A stretch of 64,000 bases of DNA from Clostridia bacterium (GCA_017545905.1 JAFWXL010000050.1:1-64000), one strand, 5' to 3'. Positions 1 through 8,620 are shown, counted from the first letter of the stretch. Numbers and translations: made by a program. Notes: generated by a model from the sequence alone, not told the origin.

Positions 1-16
1 AGGGGTGTTCTTTATT

Positions 17-104
17 TGGCGGAGAGTTAGGGATTCGAACCCTAGGAGGTTTTACCCTCACAGCATTTCGAGTGCTGCACCTTCAACCGCTCGGACAACT
101 CTCC
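17..104 (-). tRNA. tRNA-Ser (anticodon CGA), CCA encoded
   Basis: Read on the minus strand, the sequence folds as a class II tRNA. A 7-bp acceptor stem (GGAGAGT with ACTCTCC) encloses a D arm, an anticodon arm whose loop CTCGAAA gives anticodon CGA, a long variable arm and a T arm containing GGTTCGAATCC. The long variable arm together with CGA identifies a serine tRNA reading UCG. The discriminator G is at 20, and positions 17-19 encode the terminal CCA. It has its own promoter just upstream. Confidence 0.95.
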
Positions 105-108
105 AGAA

Positions 109-136
109 ATATGGATCTTCCGAAGAAGACCCATAT
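109..136 (-). terminator. Hairpin between htpG and tRNA-Ser
   Basis: Two 12-nt arms pair completely, with one G-U pair, around a C(UUCG)G tetraloop when read on the minus strand. Only a short T-rich stretch follows, so it is a weak intrinsic terminator for htpG readthrough. It overlaps the tRNA promoter's start region, so its role in the tRNA transcript is unclear. Confidence 0.45.
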
Positions 137-166
137 ATTATAAGGCAATTTGCTTCGTCCTGTCAA
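137..166 (-). promoter_or_regulatory. Sigma-70-type promoter of tRNA-Ser
   Basis: On the minus strand TTGACA (161-166) and TATAAT (137-142) are separated by 18 nt. Both hexamers match consensus exactly, as expected for a stable-RNA promoter. Confidence 0.8.
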
Positions 167-172
167 GCCAAA

Positions 173-2035
173 TTACAGCTCAGACGCCATCTCCACGATT
201 TCCATCGAGCGGCGGATGAACTCCGTCATCTTCTCGGCCTCCAGCGGCTGGCGGGAGAGCTCCGCCAGATCCATCAGCTGACGGGTGAGCAGCAGGCTGC
301 GCTCGTCCTTCTCGCGCCCGGCGAGCTTGCGCACCGTCTTGCTGCGGCTGTTGAGCACGACGGAATACTTGGCCGGCATGGCATAATCGCTGCGGCCGTA
401 GAGACGGCCCATGTCGTTGATACGGCGGATCTGCTCGTCCTCGATGAGCATCAGCGGAATGGTCTCATTGGCCAGCGGCTTCACGCTCACCTCAAGGTCA
501 TCCTTGCCAGCGGCCTCGCGGATCAGGCCCGTCAGCTTCTCGCTGTCAAGCGCTTCGCCGCTGTCCTCGCCGGTCAGGCTGTCCAGCTCCGCGTCCACGC
601 GGCAGAAGCGGAACTTGCTCTCCGCGCCCGCGCTGTATTCCATATAGGAGAGAAAATTCACGTCGATGGCATGCTCCATCACCGCCACGTCGATGCCACG
701 CTCGGTGAACAGGCGGATGGCTGCATCCTGACGCGCCGCGTCGGAGGTATAGACCATCTTCTCTTCCAGCTTTTCGCCGTTCGCCCGCTTATATTCATCC
801 AGCGTGAGGAACTTGCCCTGCGTGGTCTTGAAGAGCAGGCATTCCTTCATGCGCTCGGCGAATTTTTCATCACGCATCACGCCGTACTTGATGAACGGAT
901 GAATGTCCGGCCAGAAGCCCTCGTAGCTTTCGCGGTCGGTCTTGAACATGCCGGTCAGCTTATCGGCCACCTTCTTGGTGATGTGCGTGGAGATGCGGCG
1001 GACATAGCCATCGTTCTGCAGGAAGGAGCGGGAGACGTTGAGCGGGAAATCCGCGCAGTCGATCACGCCCTTGAGCAGCATCAGGAACTCCGGAATGACC
1101 TCCTTGATGTTGTCCGCAACAAAGACCTGACCGGAATAAAGCTTGATCTGGCCCTCAATGCCGCCGAACTGCTCCTTGAGCTTGGGGAAATACAGAATGC
1201 CTTTGAGCTTGAAGGGATAATCCACGTTCAGATGGATCCAGAACAGCGGATCCTCGTACTCATGGAATACCTTGCGGTAGAACGCCTTGTAGTCCTCGTC
1301 CGTACAGTCCTGCGGAGCCTTCACGTAGAGCGGAGCCACATCGTTGATCGGGGTCTCGGCCTTTTCCTCGGTCTTCTCCTCCTCGCCCTCTCCGCTCACC
1401 GTCACGTCCTCTTCCTTGATCTCATTCAGATAGATCGGATAGGCCATGAACGAGCAGTAGCGATCCAGCACCTCATGCACGCGCCAGTAGTTGAGGAATT
1501 CCTCCTCCGCGTCATTGACATGGAGCGTGATCGTGGTGCCGCGGGTCGCGCGGTCGCTTTCGCTCATGGTGAACGCCATGCCATCCTCACTCTCCCAGCG
1601 CACAGCCTGCGCGCCCTCGCGGAAGGAAAGCGTGTCGATGGTCACCTTATCGGCGATCATGAAGACGGAATAGAAGCCCAGACCAAAATGGCCGATGATG
1701 CCGCTGTTTTCCTTGTCCTCATTCTTGGCATATTCCTCCAGGAAGCTCTTCGCGCCGGAGAAGGCCACCTGATTGATGTTCTTCTCAACCTCTTCCTGCG
1801 TCATGCCCACGCCGTCGTCAATGAAGCGCAGCACCTTTGCCGCCTTGTCGACCTCCACGCGCACGCTCGCGCCCTCAGCCAGCTTGTAATCAACCATGCG
1901 CAGCTTGGTGATCGCGTCGCAGGCATTGGATACCACCTCGCGGATGAAGATATCCTTGTCGGAATAGAGCCATTTCTTGATGATCGGCATAATATTCTGC
2001 GCATCAATAGACACGTTGCCCGTAATCGGATTCAT
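173..2035 (-). CDS. htpG: Molecular chaperone HtpG (Hsp90)
   Basis: 620-residue cytosolic ATP-dependent Hsp90 chaperone, a normal length for bacterial HtpG. The N-terminal GHKL ATPase is clear: DKDIFIREVVSNACDA near the start carries the catalytic Glu and the ATP-contacting Asn, followed by DDGVGM and the glycine-rich GHFGLGFYS lid motif. The middle domain with its conserved arginine loop (NVSRSFLQND) and the C-terminal dimerisation domain follow. I start at MNPITG because AAGGAGGT lies 7 nt upstream. An ATG nine codons earlier has no ribosome site. The gene has a consensus promoter immediately downstream of a perfect CIRCE operator, so HrcA repression is expected. The stop lies only a few bases from the tRNA-Ser promoter. 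Confidence 0.97.
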   Translation of the reverse strand: MNPITGNVSIDAQNIMPIIKKWLYSDKDIFIREVVSNACDAITKLRMVDYKLAEGASVRVEVDKAAKVLRFIDDGVGMTQEEVEKNINQVAFSGAKSFLEEYAKNEDKENSGIIGHFGLGFYSVFMIADKVTIDTLSFREGAQAVRWESEDGMAFTMSESDRATRGTTITLHVNDAEEEFLNYWRVHEVLDRYCSFMAYPIYLNEIKEEDVTVSGEGEEEKTEEKAETPINDVAPLYVKAPQDCTDEDYKAFYRKVFHEYEDPLFWIHLNVDYPFKLKGILYFPKLKEQFGGIEGQIKLYSGQVFVADNIKEVIPEFLMLLKGVIDCADFPLNVSRSFLQNDGYVRRISTHITKKVADKLTGMFKTDRESYEGFWPDIHPFIKYGVMRDEKFAERMKECLLFKTTQGKFLTLDEYKRANGEKLEEKMVYTSDAARQDAAIRLFTERGIDVAVMEHAIDVNFLSYMEYSAGAESKFRFCRVDAELDSLTGEDSGEALDSEKLTGLIREAAGKDDLEVSVKPLANETIPLMLIEDEQIRRINDMGRLYGRSDYAMPAKYSVVLNSRSKTVRKLAGREKDERSLLLTRQLMDLAELSRQPLEAEKMTEFIRRSMEIVEMASEL

Positions 2036-2089
2036 ATCGTAAACCTCCTTGCTGTTCATCAAACACAGATAAACCCTGTAACAGAAGGT

Positions 2090-2118
2090 ATTGTATCGCG
2101 AATGTCAGGGAATGTCAA
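2090..2118 (-). promoter_or_regulatory. htpG promoter
   Basis: On the minus strand TTGACA (2113-2118) and TACAAT (2090-2095) are spaced by 17 nt. The -35 box begins 7 nt downstream of the CIRCE operator, so bound HrcA would overlap RNA polymerase. Confidence 0.85.
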
Positions 2119-2125
2119 TACAAAA

Positions 2126-2152
2126 TTAGCACTCTCGGGATAAGAGTGCTAA
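2126..2152. promoter_or_regulatory. CIRCE operator (HrcA binding site)
   Basis: TTAGCACTC, a 9-nt spacer, then GAGTGCTAA. Both arms and the spacer length match the CIRCE consensus exactly. It sits just upstream of the htpG -35 box and about 75 nt from the -10 of the divergent oxidoreductase gene, so htpG is the obvious target. Confidence 0.97.
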
Positions 2153-2222
2153 TTCTTTCTCAGCGGTCAATGGAATCTTATCTATTATGGCGTTTATTCT
2201 TTTATCTTTGGGGGAAAAGAGG

Positions 2223-2228
2223 TATAAT
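2223..2228 (+). promoter_or_regulatory. Probable -10 box of the GltD-like gene
   Basis: TATAAT lies 41 nt upstream of the start codon. No good -35 hexamer is visible at the right distance (the 17-nt position reads TTTTAT), so this is a partial promoter call. Confidence 0.45.
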
Positions 2229-2269
2229 ATAAATAAACAATCATCAATGAATCGAAAGGAGCCGATGAT

Positions 2270-3505
2270 ATGGCCGTTCATATTCTGGAAGAAGCACAAC
2301 GCTGTCTCAATTGCAAAAAACCCATGTGCCAGCAGGGCTGTCCCATTCACACGCCGATTCCCAAGGTGATCCAGCTGATGCTTTCCGGCAAACTGGATGA
2401 GGCAGGACGCATGCTCTTTGAAAACAATCCGCTGACAACGGTTTGTTCCCTGGTGTGCAATCATGAGAATCAGTGCGAAGGCCACTGCGTGCTTGGGCGC
2501 AAAGGCGCGCCGGTGCATTTTTCTTCGATCGAAAACTATATTTCCAGTACCTATTCTCACAAGATGAACAAGGGCCCGGCCCCGTCCAATGGCATGCGCG
2601 TGGCCATCATCGGCTCCGGCCCTGCAGGACTGACCATCGCCGTGCTGCTGGCACGCAAGGGCTATCAGGTGACGATCTTTGAGGGCAAGGATAAAATCGG
2701 CGGCGTGCTGCGCTATGGCATTCCGGAGTTCCGCCTGCCCAAGTCCGTGATTGACGACTTTGAGTATCATCATCTTGTGCTCAAGGATATCAAGGTTCGC
2801 CCGAATACAACCATTGGCGGCGCAATCACGATTGAGGATCTCTTCCGCGATGGTTATAAATCAATCTTTGTGGGTACGGGCGTCTGGCAGCCCAATACGC
2901 TGCATATCAAGGGCGAAACGCTGGGCAACGTGCACTTTGGCATCAACTATCTCAACAATCCGGACAGCTACCGTCTCGGCGAGACGGTGAATGTCATCGG
3001 CGCGGGCAATGCCGCGATGGACGTATGCCGCACGGCGCTGCGCAAGGGTGCGCGCTATGTAAATTGCTTTTCACTGACGAAAAAGGTTGCCGCCTCCAAG
3101 CATGAGTTTGATTATGCCGTACTGGAGGGCGTGGAATTCTTCTATAATAAGAAGCCGGTGGAGATTGTGGATGAGGGCGTGATCTTCGCCGACGTTGCAG
3201 AGCATGAAGACGGAACATGGGAGGAAATCCCGGGCTCCGAGCAGCTTTACAGAGCCGACAGTACGATCATCTCCATCAGTCAGGGTCCCAAGTCCCGTCT
3301 GGTCAATACGACGGAAGGACTCAAGGCCAGCACGCGCGGCCTGCTTGTGGCGGATGAATACGGCCGCACAACCCGTCCGGGCATCTTTGCCTCCGGCGAC
3401 GTGGTCGCGGGCGCGCGCACGGTAGTCGAGGCCGTCGCCCACAGCAAGCTGGTCGCCGAGGCCATGGACGCCTACATGCAGGGCGACGATCTGGAAAAAA
3501 GCTGA
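2270..3505 (+). CDS. GltD-like NAD(P)/FAD oxidoreductase with N-terminal Fe-S domain
   Basis: 411-residue protein of the glutamate synthase small-subunit family (GltD, NfnB/SudA-like). It moves electrons between NAD(P)H and FAD for a partner subunit. Residues 1-90 hold the Fer4_20-type helical Fe-S domain, with cysteines in C-LNC-KKPMC-QQGC and again in VCNHENQC-EGHC. A Rossmann FAD site (VAIIGSGPAG) follows near residue 110, and a second dinucleotide site (VIGAGNAAMDV) near 245. A final FAD motif (GIFASGDVV) lies near the end. It is shorter than typical GltD. No GltB-like large subunit or other partner lies nearby, so the physiological acceptor is unknown. An AAAGGAG ribosome site precedes the ATG. 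It is a single-gene unit between its own promoter and a strong terminator. Confidence 0.85.
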   Translation: MAVHILEEAQRCLNCKKPMCQQGCPIHTPIPKVIQLMLSGKLDEAGRMLFENNPLTTVCSLVCNHENQCEGHCVLGRKGAPVHFSSIENYISSTYSHKMNKGPAPSNGMRVAIIGSGPAGLTIAVLLARKGYQVTIFEGKDKIGGVLRYGIPEFRLPKSVIDDFEYHHLVLKDIKVRPNTTIGGAITIEDLFRDGYKSIFVGTGVWQPNTLHIKGETLGNVHFGINYLNNPDSYRLGETVNVIGAGNAAMDVCRTALRKGARYVNCFSLTKKVAASKHEFDYAVLEGVEFFYNKKPVEIVDEGVIFADVAEHEDGTWEEIPGSEQLYRADSTIISISQGPKSRLVNTTEGLKASTRGLLVADEYGRTTRPGIFASGDVVAGARTVVEAVAHSKLVAEAMDAYMQGDDLEKS

Positions 3506-3542
3506 GCGGGTAATAAGCATAGCAATTCCATATACGCATACA

Positions 3543-3577
3543 AAAGGACCGTTCAGCCCAGGCTGAACGGTCCTTTT
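3543..3577. terminator. Bidirectional intrinsic terminator
   Basis: A 15-bp perfect stem (AAAGGACCGTTCAGC and its complement) with a CCAG loop is followed by a T-run on the plus strand and flanked by A residues on the other side. It separates the GltD-like gene from the convergent ClC gene. Confidence 0.92.
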
Positions 3578-3578
3578 T

Positions 3579-4859
3579 TCAGTGTGTGATGGTGTTGATG
3601 AAGTGCGTTTCCGTCTTGGAATACATGATGCGCTGCGCGTGATACAGGCCGTAGTAGCCCGAGAGCATGTAGCTCACCGCGACGGTCGTCAGGTAATACG
3701 GCATGCCGGCAAAGCCGAAGAGCTCAAAGGAAATCAGCAGGGACGTAATCGGACAGTTGGTCACGCCGCAGAACACGCCGATCATGCCCATCGCAGCCGC
3801 CAGCGGCACGTCAAAGCCGAACATCGGCGCAATCACACAGCCCAGCGCTGCGCCGATGGTCAGCGACGGCACGATCTCGCCGCCCTTGTATCCGGCGCCG
3901 ATGGTCAGCGCGGTGAATACCATCTTGAGCAGGAAGGCAAGCGGCTTCGTCTCCCCCTCGTGAAAGATATGCTCGATGATGCCCATGCCGCTGCCCAGAT
4001 ACATGTCGCTGCCCAGCAGGCCGCACAGCACCAGAATCACGCAGCCGGATACGAATATCTTCACATATGCGTTCTTCAGGTGATGCTCCAGCAGGTGCTC
4101 CACCTGATGCATGATCATGCAGAATACGATACTGCACACACCGAAGAGCGCGCCCATGAGCACCGTCCTGAAAAACAGCGCCGCGGCAAACTCCGGCACG
4201 GCGGCAACCGGAAATACCTCCGGCGGCATCTTCAGGAAATCCGCGACAAAATGCGCGATCATCGACGCCGTGACGCAGGGCACCAGCGCAGAATAATGCA
4301 TGATGCCCACGCTGATGACCTCCAGCGAGAAGATCGTCGCCGCCAGCGGCGTGCCAAAGAGCGCAGAGAAGCCCGCGCTCATGCCGCACATGACGATGAT
4401 ATGCTGGTCATTCTGGCTGAGCTTCATCTTCCTGCCCATCTTGTTGGCGATGCTGCCTCCAAGCTGAATCGCCGCGCCTTCGCGTCCGGCAGAGCCGCCG
4501 AACAGATGCGTAATTGCCGTGGTCACAAAGATCAGCGGCGCCATGCGGAAGGGGATGCCTGTGGAGGAATGGATGGAGGCGATCACCATGTTGGTTCCGC
4601 GGTCGTCCTGATCCTTAAAATACCTGTACAGAAAGACAATCGCAAGGCCGGCAAACGGCAGGCCTAGGATAATCAGCGGATGCGCCACGCGGAAGTTATT
4701 CACCGCGATCAGCGTATGACCGAAAGCGGATGCAATCACGCCGACGATCACGCCGACCAGCGATGCAATCGCCAGCCACTTGACGAGCACCTTTGCAGAA
4801 AAGACGCTGGATGTGACATAGTGCTGCGCAATCTTCTTTGATTTTTCAGTGATAAGCAT
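3579..4859 (-). CDS. ClC-family anion channel/antiporter, variant selectivity motifs
   Basis: 426-residue polytopic membrane protein of the ClC chloride channel/antiporter family. The gating glutamate is present in GREGA (E127, within GGSAGREGAAIQ), and a later GGEIVP segment occupies the place of the GxFxP motif. The classical GSGIP serine motif is replaced by SSTGIP, and the proline after the gating motif is Ala, so the filter differs from the classical chloride transporters. This layout recalls the CLC-F fluoride/proton branch, but I cannot assign the ion. No CBS domains follow, unlike eukaryotic ClCs. A weak AGAGGG ribosome site precedes the ATG. The gene is monocistronic, with a consensus -10 about 45 nt upstream, and no fluoride riboswitch is recognisable in its leader. 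Confidence 0.85.
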   Translation of the reverse strand: MLITEKSKKIAQHYVTSSVFSAKVLVKWLAIASLVGVIVGVIASAFGHTLIAVNNFRVAHPLIILGLPFAGLAIVFLYRYFKDQDDRGTNMVIASIHSSTGIPFRMAPLIFVTTAITHLFGGSAGREGAAIQLGGSIANKMGRKMKLSQNDQHIIVMCGMSAGFSALFGTPLAATIFSLEVISVGIMHYSALVPCVTASMIAHFVADFLKMPPEVFPVAAVPEFAAALFFRTVLMGALFGVCSIVFCMIMHQVEHLLEHHLKNAYVKIFVSGCVILVLCGLLGSDMYLGSGMGIIEHIFHEGETKPLAFLLKMVFTALTIGAGYKGGEIVPSLTIGAALGCVIAPMFGFDVPLAAAMGMIGVFCGVTNCPITSLLISFELFGFAGMPYYLTTVAVSYMLSGYYGLYHAQRIMYSKTETHFINTITH

Positions 4860-4903
4860 ATTTTACCCTCTGATGTTTCATGTGTATATTTCTTTGCAGC
4901 GCT

Positions 4904-4909
4904 ATTATA
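4904..4909 (-). promoter_or_regulatory. -10 box of the ClC gene
   Basis: A consensus TATAAT on the minus strand, 45 nt upstream of the start. The -35 position has only a poor match. Confidence 0.5.
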
Positions 4910-4956
4910 GTCCACAGCACCCCAAAATGGAATAGATAAAACACACAAATCCGCTT

Positions 4957-6099
4957 TCAGCTCTCCAGTTTTTTCATGCTCAGCACCGCCGGGATCACCG
5001 CAATGACCGCGCAGAGCGTCAGCATCGCGCTCACGCCGAATCGGTCTGCCACCGCGCCGGCATACATCAGGCTGATGACGGAGGAAAAGCTGTTGTACAC
5101 CGCATCGGAGAGATTGTGTCCCAGATTGCGCAGATCCCCGTCCACGTAGCGCTCCGTCACGTCGCGCATGGTCGGCAGCAGAATGCCGAAGCCCACATTG
5201 GCAAGGAAACTGCCGGCAAATACCATCGCAGGCGAGGACGCAAAGCGCACCAGCAGGATCATGCCAAGCGGCAGAAGCGCCATCGAGACAAAGCGGGCGC
5301 GCAGCGGAATCATCATCAGCAGGCCGGCCATCGCGATGAAGGGTACCTGCGTCAGCGCGCTGACAAAAGAATCCACGCCGATGTGCGACACATTGCCGCC
5401 TACGTTTTCCAGCACAACAATCTTGAGGTTATTGATCGGCGCAATCGAAAGGCCAATCAGAAACAGCAGAATCACCAGCATGCGATACGGCCTGCTGCAG
5501 AACAGGCGGCGGACGTCGCCCGCCTTCATCGCCCTGCTCGGCGCGGATACGGCGCGCGCATCCGGCAATGCAGCCGCGCTGATGACGCACAGCGCCATGA
5601 ACAGCGTGCCGCCAAAGAGCATCATCCGATAGCCAAACCGGCTGATCAGCCTGCCCATCACCATACCGATCACCGCATAAAACAGCGATGGCATGCTTCG
5701 TACCCTGCCGAACATCTTCTGGTCATGGTCATAGGCAGAGAGCACCCATGCATCCGCATTGGCGCCCTGCGGCTGAAACACAAGCCCCAGCAGCGGATAG
5801 CACACGGCAAGCACCGGCAGGCGGTCGCCGAAGGCATAAATCGCAAACATGAGCGCATAGGCCGCAAGCATGCACGGAATAAACACGCGCTTGTTGCTCT
5901 GCAGGCGGTCGCAGATCCGCCCGAAGATCATCGATCCGGCAAACGCGCAGAGCATAAACCCGGAGATCAGCAGGCTCATTGCCGTGTTGCTCACGCCCCG
6001 GCTGATCAGATAGGCCGACGCATACGCGACAAATGATGCATGGAACGCCCAGTAGGTGATCTCCAGCATGGAAAAGAGCGCAAATTTCCCCTTGTTCAT
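4957..6099 (-). CDS. MFS permease, substrate unknown
   Basis: 380-residue integral membrane protein with about 12 hydrophobic segments in two halves, the layout of the major facilitator superfamily. The loop between segments 2 and 3 carries the family signature (FGRICDRLQSNKR). The sequence begins MNKGKFALFSMLEITYWAFHAS, reminiscent of the MFS_1-like/LacY-nucleoside permease group (PF12832), which usually carry sugars or nucleosides. No catabolic gene is next to it to suggest a substrate. AAGGAAAC precedes the ATG. It is likely transcribed alone: upstream the CBS protein gene ends at a strong terminator, and downstream the ClC gene has its own -10. Confidence 0.75.
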   Translation of the reverse strand: MNKGKFALFSMLEITYWAFHASFVAYASAYLISRGVSNTAMSLLISGFMLCAFAGSMIFGRICDRLQSNKRVFIPCMLAAYALMFAIYAFGDRLPVLAVCYPLLGLVFQPQGANADAWVLSAYDHDQKMFGRVRSMPSLFYAVIGMVMGRLISRFGYRMMLFGGTLFMALCVISAAALPDARAVSAPSRAMKAGDVRRLFCSRPYRMLVILLFLIGLSIAPINNLKIVVLENVGGNVSHIGVDSFVSALTQVPFIAMAGLLMMIPLRARFVSMALLPLGMILLVRFASSPAMVFAGSFLANVGFGILLPTMRDVTERYVDGDLRNLGHNLSDAVYNSFSSVISLMYAGAVADRFGVSAMLTLCAVIAVIPAVLSMKKLES

Positions 6100-6181
6100 T
6101 CTGTTTCCTTCTTTTTCTGCTTTGTATTGGAATCGCGTTCTTGTATTCGAGCGTAATCGCTGTTATCCTCTTGATTTTTCT

Positions 6182-6218
6182 GAAGAAAAAGAAAAAGCCC
6201 GCCGGTTTTCCCGGCGGG
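6182..6218 (-). terminator. Intrinsic terminator of the CBS/CorC gene
   Basis: Minus-strand 8-bp GC stem (CCCGCCGG with its complement) with a 5-nt loop, followed by a long T-rich tract (A-rich on plus, 6182-6196). It lies directly after the CBS/CorC protein stop codon. Confidence 0.9.
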
Positions 6219-6224
6219 TCTGCA

Positions 6225-7499
6225 TCAGCTGTCCTTTTCGGTTTTGCCGTCCACGTACTTTTCTCTCAGGCGAACCTCCAGCACGCGGCGATGCGCCGCG
6301 CGGGTGACCTCGCCGTCATAGCGGTCGATGGTAAATCTGTCGCCCACCTTGGGCAGGCGGCTCGTCGCCTCCTGAACAAGGCCGCTGACCGTCATGGAGG
6401 AGATTTCCTCATCCTCCGGGATAGAGAGCTCCTCATACAGATCTGCAACGCTCGCCGATCCTGCGACCAGCCAGCTGCCGTCGGACTGCCTGCGGAACAC
6501 CTCGATCGCCTCGTCGTGCTCATCCCAGATTTCGCCGACAAGCTCCTCAATGATGTCCTCAAGGGTCACGATGCCGGATGTGCCGCCGTATTCATCGACA
6601 ACAACGGCCAGATGGTGCTGCTCCTCCTTGAGCTGGCGAAGCAGCTCGGATATCTGCGTGGTCTTGGTGGTATACATCGCCGCGCCCAGAATATGGGTGA
6701 TATCCGTTTCTTTTCTTCGCATGGCGGCATAGAAATCCTTCTCGTGAACCACGCCAATGATGTTGTCAATGGTTTCATGGTAGACGGGCAGGCGGGAGTA
6801 TCCGCTGGTTTCAAACGTCTGCGCCAGTTCCTCCATCGTGTCCTCATCCGAAACGGCCACCACGTCCACACGCGGGGTCAGAATCTGGCCGACCTCCACA
6901 TCGTCAAACTCGATTGCGCTGCGGATGAGCTCGCTTTCGTGATCGGTGAGCTCGCCGTCATTTTCCGCCTCGCCGACCATCGTCAGCAGCTCTGCGTCGG
7001 TCACCACATCGACCTCTCTGCCGCCAAAGAAGCGGGAAATGAGCTTCTTCCACAGAGCAAAGAGGAAATTCAGCGGCGTGAAGAGCACGATGAGCAGATT
7101 GAGCACCGGCGCGCTGAAGATCGCAAAACGCTCGGGCATCTCTTTGGCCAGACTCTTGGGCGTGATTTCGCCGAAAATCAGCACGACGATGGTGATCACC
7201 GCCGTGGACACCGTCGGGCCGTAACTGCCGCCGAGCATACGGGTGAAAAGCACCGTGCCCAGTGAGGACAGGGTGATATTCACGAGGTTATTGCCGATGA
7301 GAATCGTGGACAGAAGGCTGTCATAGCGCTTGGAGAGCGCGAGCACCTTTCTGGCCTGCGCGTCGCCGGATTCGGCGCGGCTCTTGAGCCGGATCTGATT
7401 GAGCGAGGAATACGCGGTTTCAGATGCGGAGAAAAAGGCCGACAATACGACCATCACCAGCATCATGACAAGCATATACGTACTACTGCCATCTTCCAT
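6225..7499 (-). CDS. CNNM/CorC-type membrane protein (DUF21-CBS-CBS-CorC_HlyC)
   Basis: 424-residue 'hemolysin' family protein. Residues 1-190 form the DUF21 (CNNM) transmembrane domain, with SASETAYSSLNQIRLKSRAE after the first helix. Two CBS domains follow (ILTPRVDVVAVSDEDTMEE and the IVTLEDIIEELVGEIWDE segment), then a C-terminal CorC_HlyC domain. Family members such as YtfL, YhdP and CorC are implicated in Mg2+/cation export or tolerance, and the older haemolysin label is not well supported. The ATG at 7499 has no clear Shine-Dalgarno (CAGTTCCCC precedes it), so translation may be weak. It has its own promoter and terminator. Confidence 0.88.
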   Translation of the reverse strand: MEDGSSTYMLVMMLVMVVLSAFFSASETAYSSLNQIRLKSRAESGDAQARKVLALSKRYDSLLSTILIGNNLVNITLSSLGTVLFTRMLGGSYGPTVSTAVITIVVLIFGEITPKSLAKEMPERFAIFSAPVLNLLIVLFTPLNFLFALWKKLISRFFGGREVDVVTDAELLTMVGEAENDGELTDHESELIRSAIEFDDVEVGQILTPRVDVVAVSDEDTMEELAQTFETSGYSRLPVYHETIDNIIGVVHEKDFYAAMRRKETDITHILGAAMYTTKTTQISELLRQLKEEQHHLAVVVDEYGGTSGIVTLEDIIEELVGEIWDEHDEAIEVFRRQSDGSWLVAGSASVADLYEELSIPEDEEISSMTVSGLVQEATSRLPKVGDRFTIDRYDGEVTRAAHRRVLEVRLREKYVDGKTEKDS

Positions 7500-7584
7500 G
7501 GGGAACTGTTCAACTCTGCTTTCTGTGTATATTCTGACTCTTTCCGGAAAAACAGCATAGAATCCCGGACAATATCATTTGTAT

Positions 7585-7613
7585 ATCATATCATGTTTCG
7601 TTTCGTTTTGCAA
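7585..7613 (-). promoter_or_regulatory. Promoter of the CBS/CorC gene
   Basis: Minus strand TTGCAA (7608-7613) and TATGAT (7585-7590), 17 nt apart, about 85 nt upstream of the start codon. Confidence 0.6.
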
Positions 7614-7652
7614 TAAACCTGCAACATCTTCATGCCGCCGCCGTATTTTATG

Positions 7653-8312
7653 TCACAGCGTCTTCAGGAATTCGCCCAGCAGCCGGGCGATGATCGCATG
7701 GCCCTCGTCGCTGGGATGCAGCCCATCGGGCATCAGGCGCTCGCGGCAGATATTATGAGCGGGCTGCATGCCGCTGCGCGCATACAGATCCAGCACCGGA
7801 ATCGCATAATATGCCGCAACCTCCAGCAGGATCTCGCGATATCGGGAAAGCGGCGCACGCACCTCCAGCTTGCGGTCCGTGCCGTCTCCCGCGGGATCAT
7901 TCTCATGCATGCGGTGCAGCGGCGACATGAACACGATGGGCTTGCCGCAGTAGCGGGTCATCAGGCCGCTCATCAGATAGTGGCATGCGCCGTAAAACGT
8001 ATCCGGCGTACGATCGGTAAACGCGCCCAGCGGCGCATCGCCGTGACCATAGTCATTCGTACCGCCGAATACGACCACTGCATCGGCAGACGGATCCATC
8101 TCCTCCATACGCATGCAGAAATGTGCCTCATGCCGCTCGCCGGTATCGATGCGCTGGCGCGCAAAGCGCGAACCGGAGATGCCGTAGTTATTCACCTTCG
8201 CACCGTACAGGCGGGCAAAGACGTCGGTATACCGATTTTCCTCGCAGCTTGCGCCCACGCCCTCGGTGATGCTGTCGCCCAGAATATTGACGACTGCGTT
8301 TTTTAGTTCCAT
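7653..8312 (-). CDS. SGNH/GDSL hydrolase, possible sialate O-acetylesterase
   Basis: 219-residue SGNH-fold esterase. Block I is GDSITEG with catalytic Ser14, block III is GGTNDYG, and block V is DGLHPSDEGH supplying Asp196 and His199. There is no signal peptide, so it acts in the cytoplasm. I start at MELKNAVV because AAAGGAGC lies 6 nt upstream. The longer reading frame upstream runs through a repeat element and is not credible. It follows nanA on the same strand beyond a terminator, so it sits in the sialic-acid locus. An intracellular sialate O-acetylesterase role, analogous to but not homologous in detail with NanS, is an inference from this position. Generic lipase/acylhydrolase activity is the alternative. 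Confidence 0.8.
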   Translation of the reverse strand: MELKNAVVNILGDSITEGVGASCEENRYTDVFARLYGAKVNNYGISGSRFARQRIDTGERHEAHFCMRMEEMDPSADAVVVFGGTNDYGHGDAPLGAFTDRTPDTFYGACHYLMSGLMTRYCGKPIVFMSPLHRMHENDPAGDGTDRKLEVRAPLSRYREILLEVAAYYAIPVLDLYARSGMQPAHNICRERLMPDGLHPSDEGHAIIARLLGEFLKTL

Positions 8313-8330
8313 AAAGCTCCTTTCCAGCGT

Positions 8331-8484
8331 CAAGGGTATGTCAGGGCTGCCGCCCTGAAACCCGCCGGGGACTCTGTTCCCAAACCCCTGCAAGGGATTT
8401 CTTCTCCTCGCTCGACGCTCGTCGGTCAGGGCAGCTCTGACAGCCCACAGCGCTGTCATTCACTCCTGCCCCAGTTCGGAAAAC
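8331..8484 (-). repeat. Family R intergenic element, copy R1
   Basis: Read on the minus strand this matches 47911-48059 over long blocks. It has CCGAACTGGGGCAG, then AGTGAATGACAG, an inverted repeat closing with CTGTCAGAGCTGCC, then CTGACCGACG and GCGTCGAGCG, and a distal GGGCGGCAGCCCT hairpin. It lies between the nanA terminator and the SGNH ribosome site, so it is probably in the SGNH leader. The remaining 8485-8620 interval is GC-rich, and I see nothing else in it. Confidence 0.8.
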
Positions 8485-8620
8485 AGACCCCCTTGACCCT
8501 TCTTCGAGGTCGCTTGCATAGTCGCGCAAGCGCTCCTTGCCGCTCCCGACGTTCCGCCTGCCTGTTTCCGTCACTGGCGGCGGCAGACTCCAGTCTCGCG
8601 GCGGTTTTAAGCAGATTTGC

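Noticed and set aside
5..2143. 712-codon plus-strand frame opposite htpG
   Set aside because: It starts within the tRNA, runs antisense through HtpG and ends at the CIRCE site. It has no domain or ribosome site.
4860..4956. Fluoride riboswitch upstream of the ClC gene
   Set aside because: The leader is short and AT-rich, and lacks the conserved pseudoknot sequences. Only a -10 box is visible.
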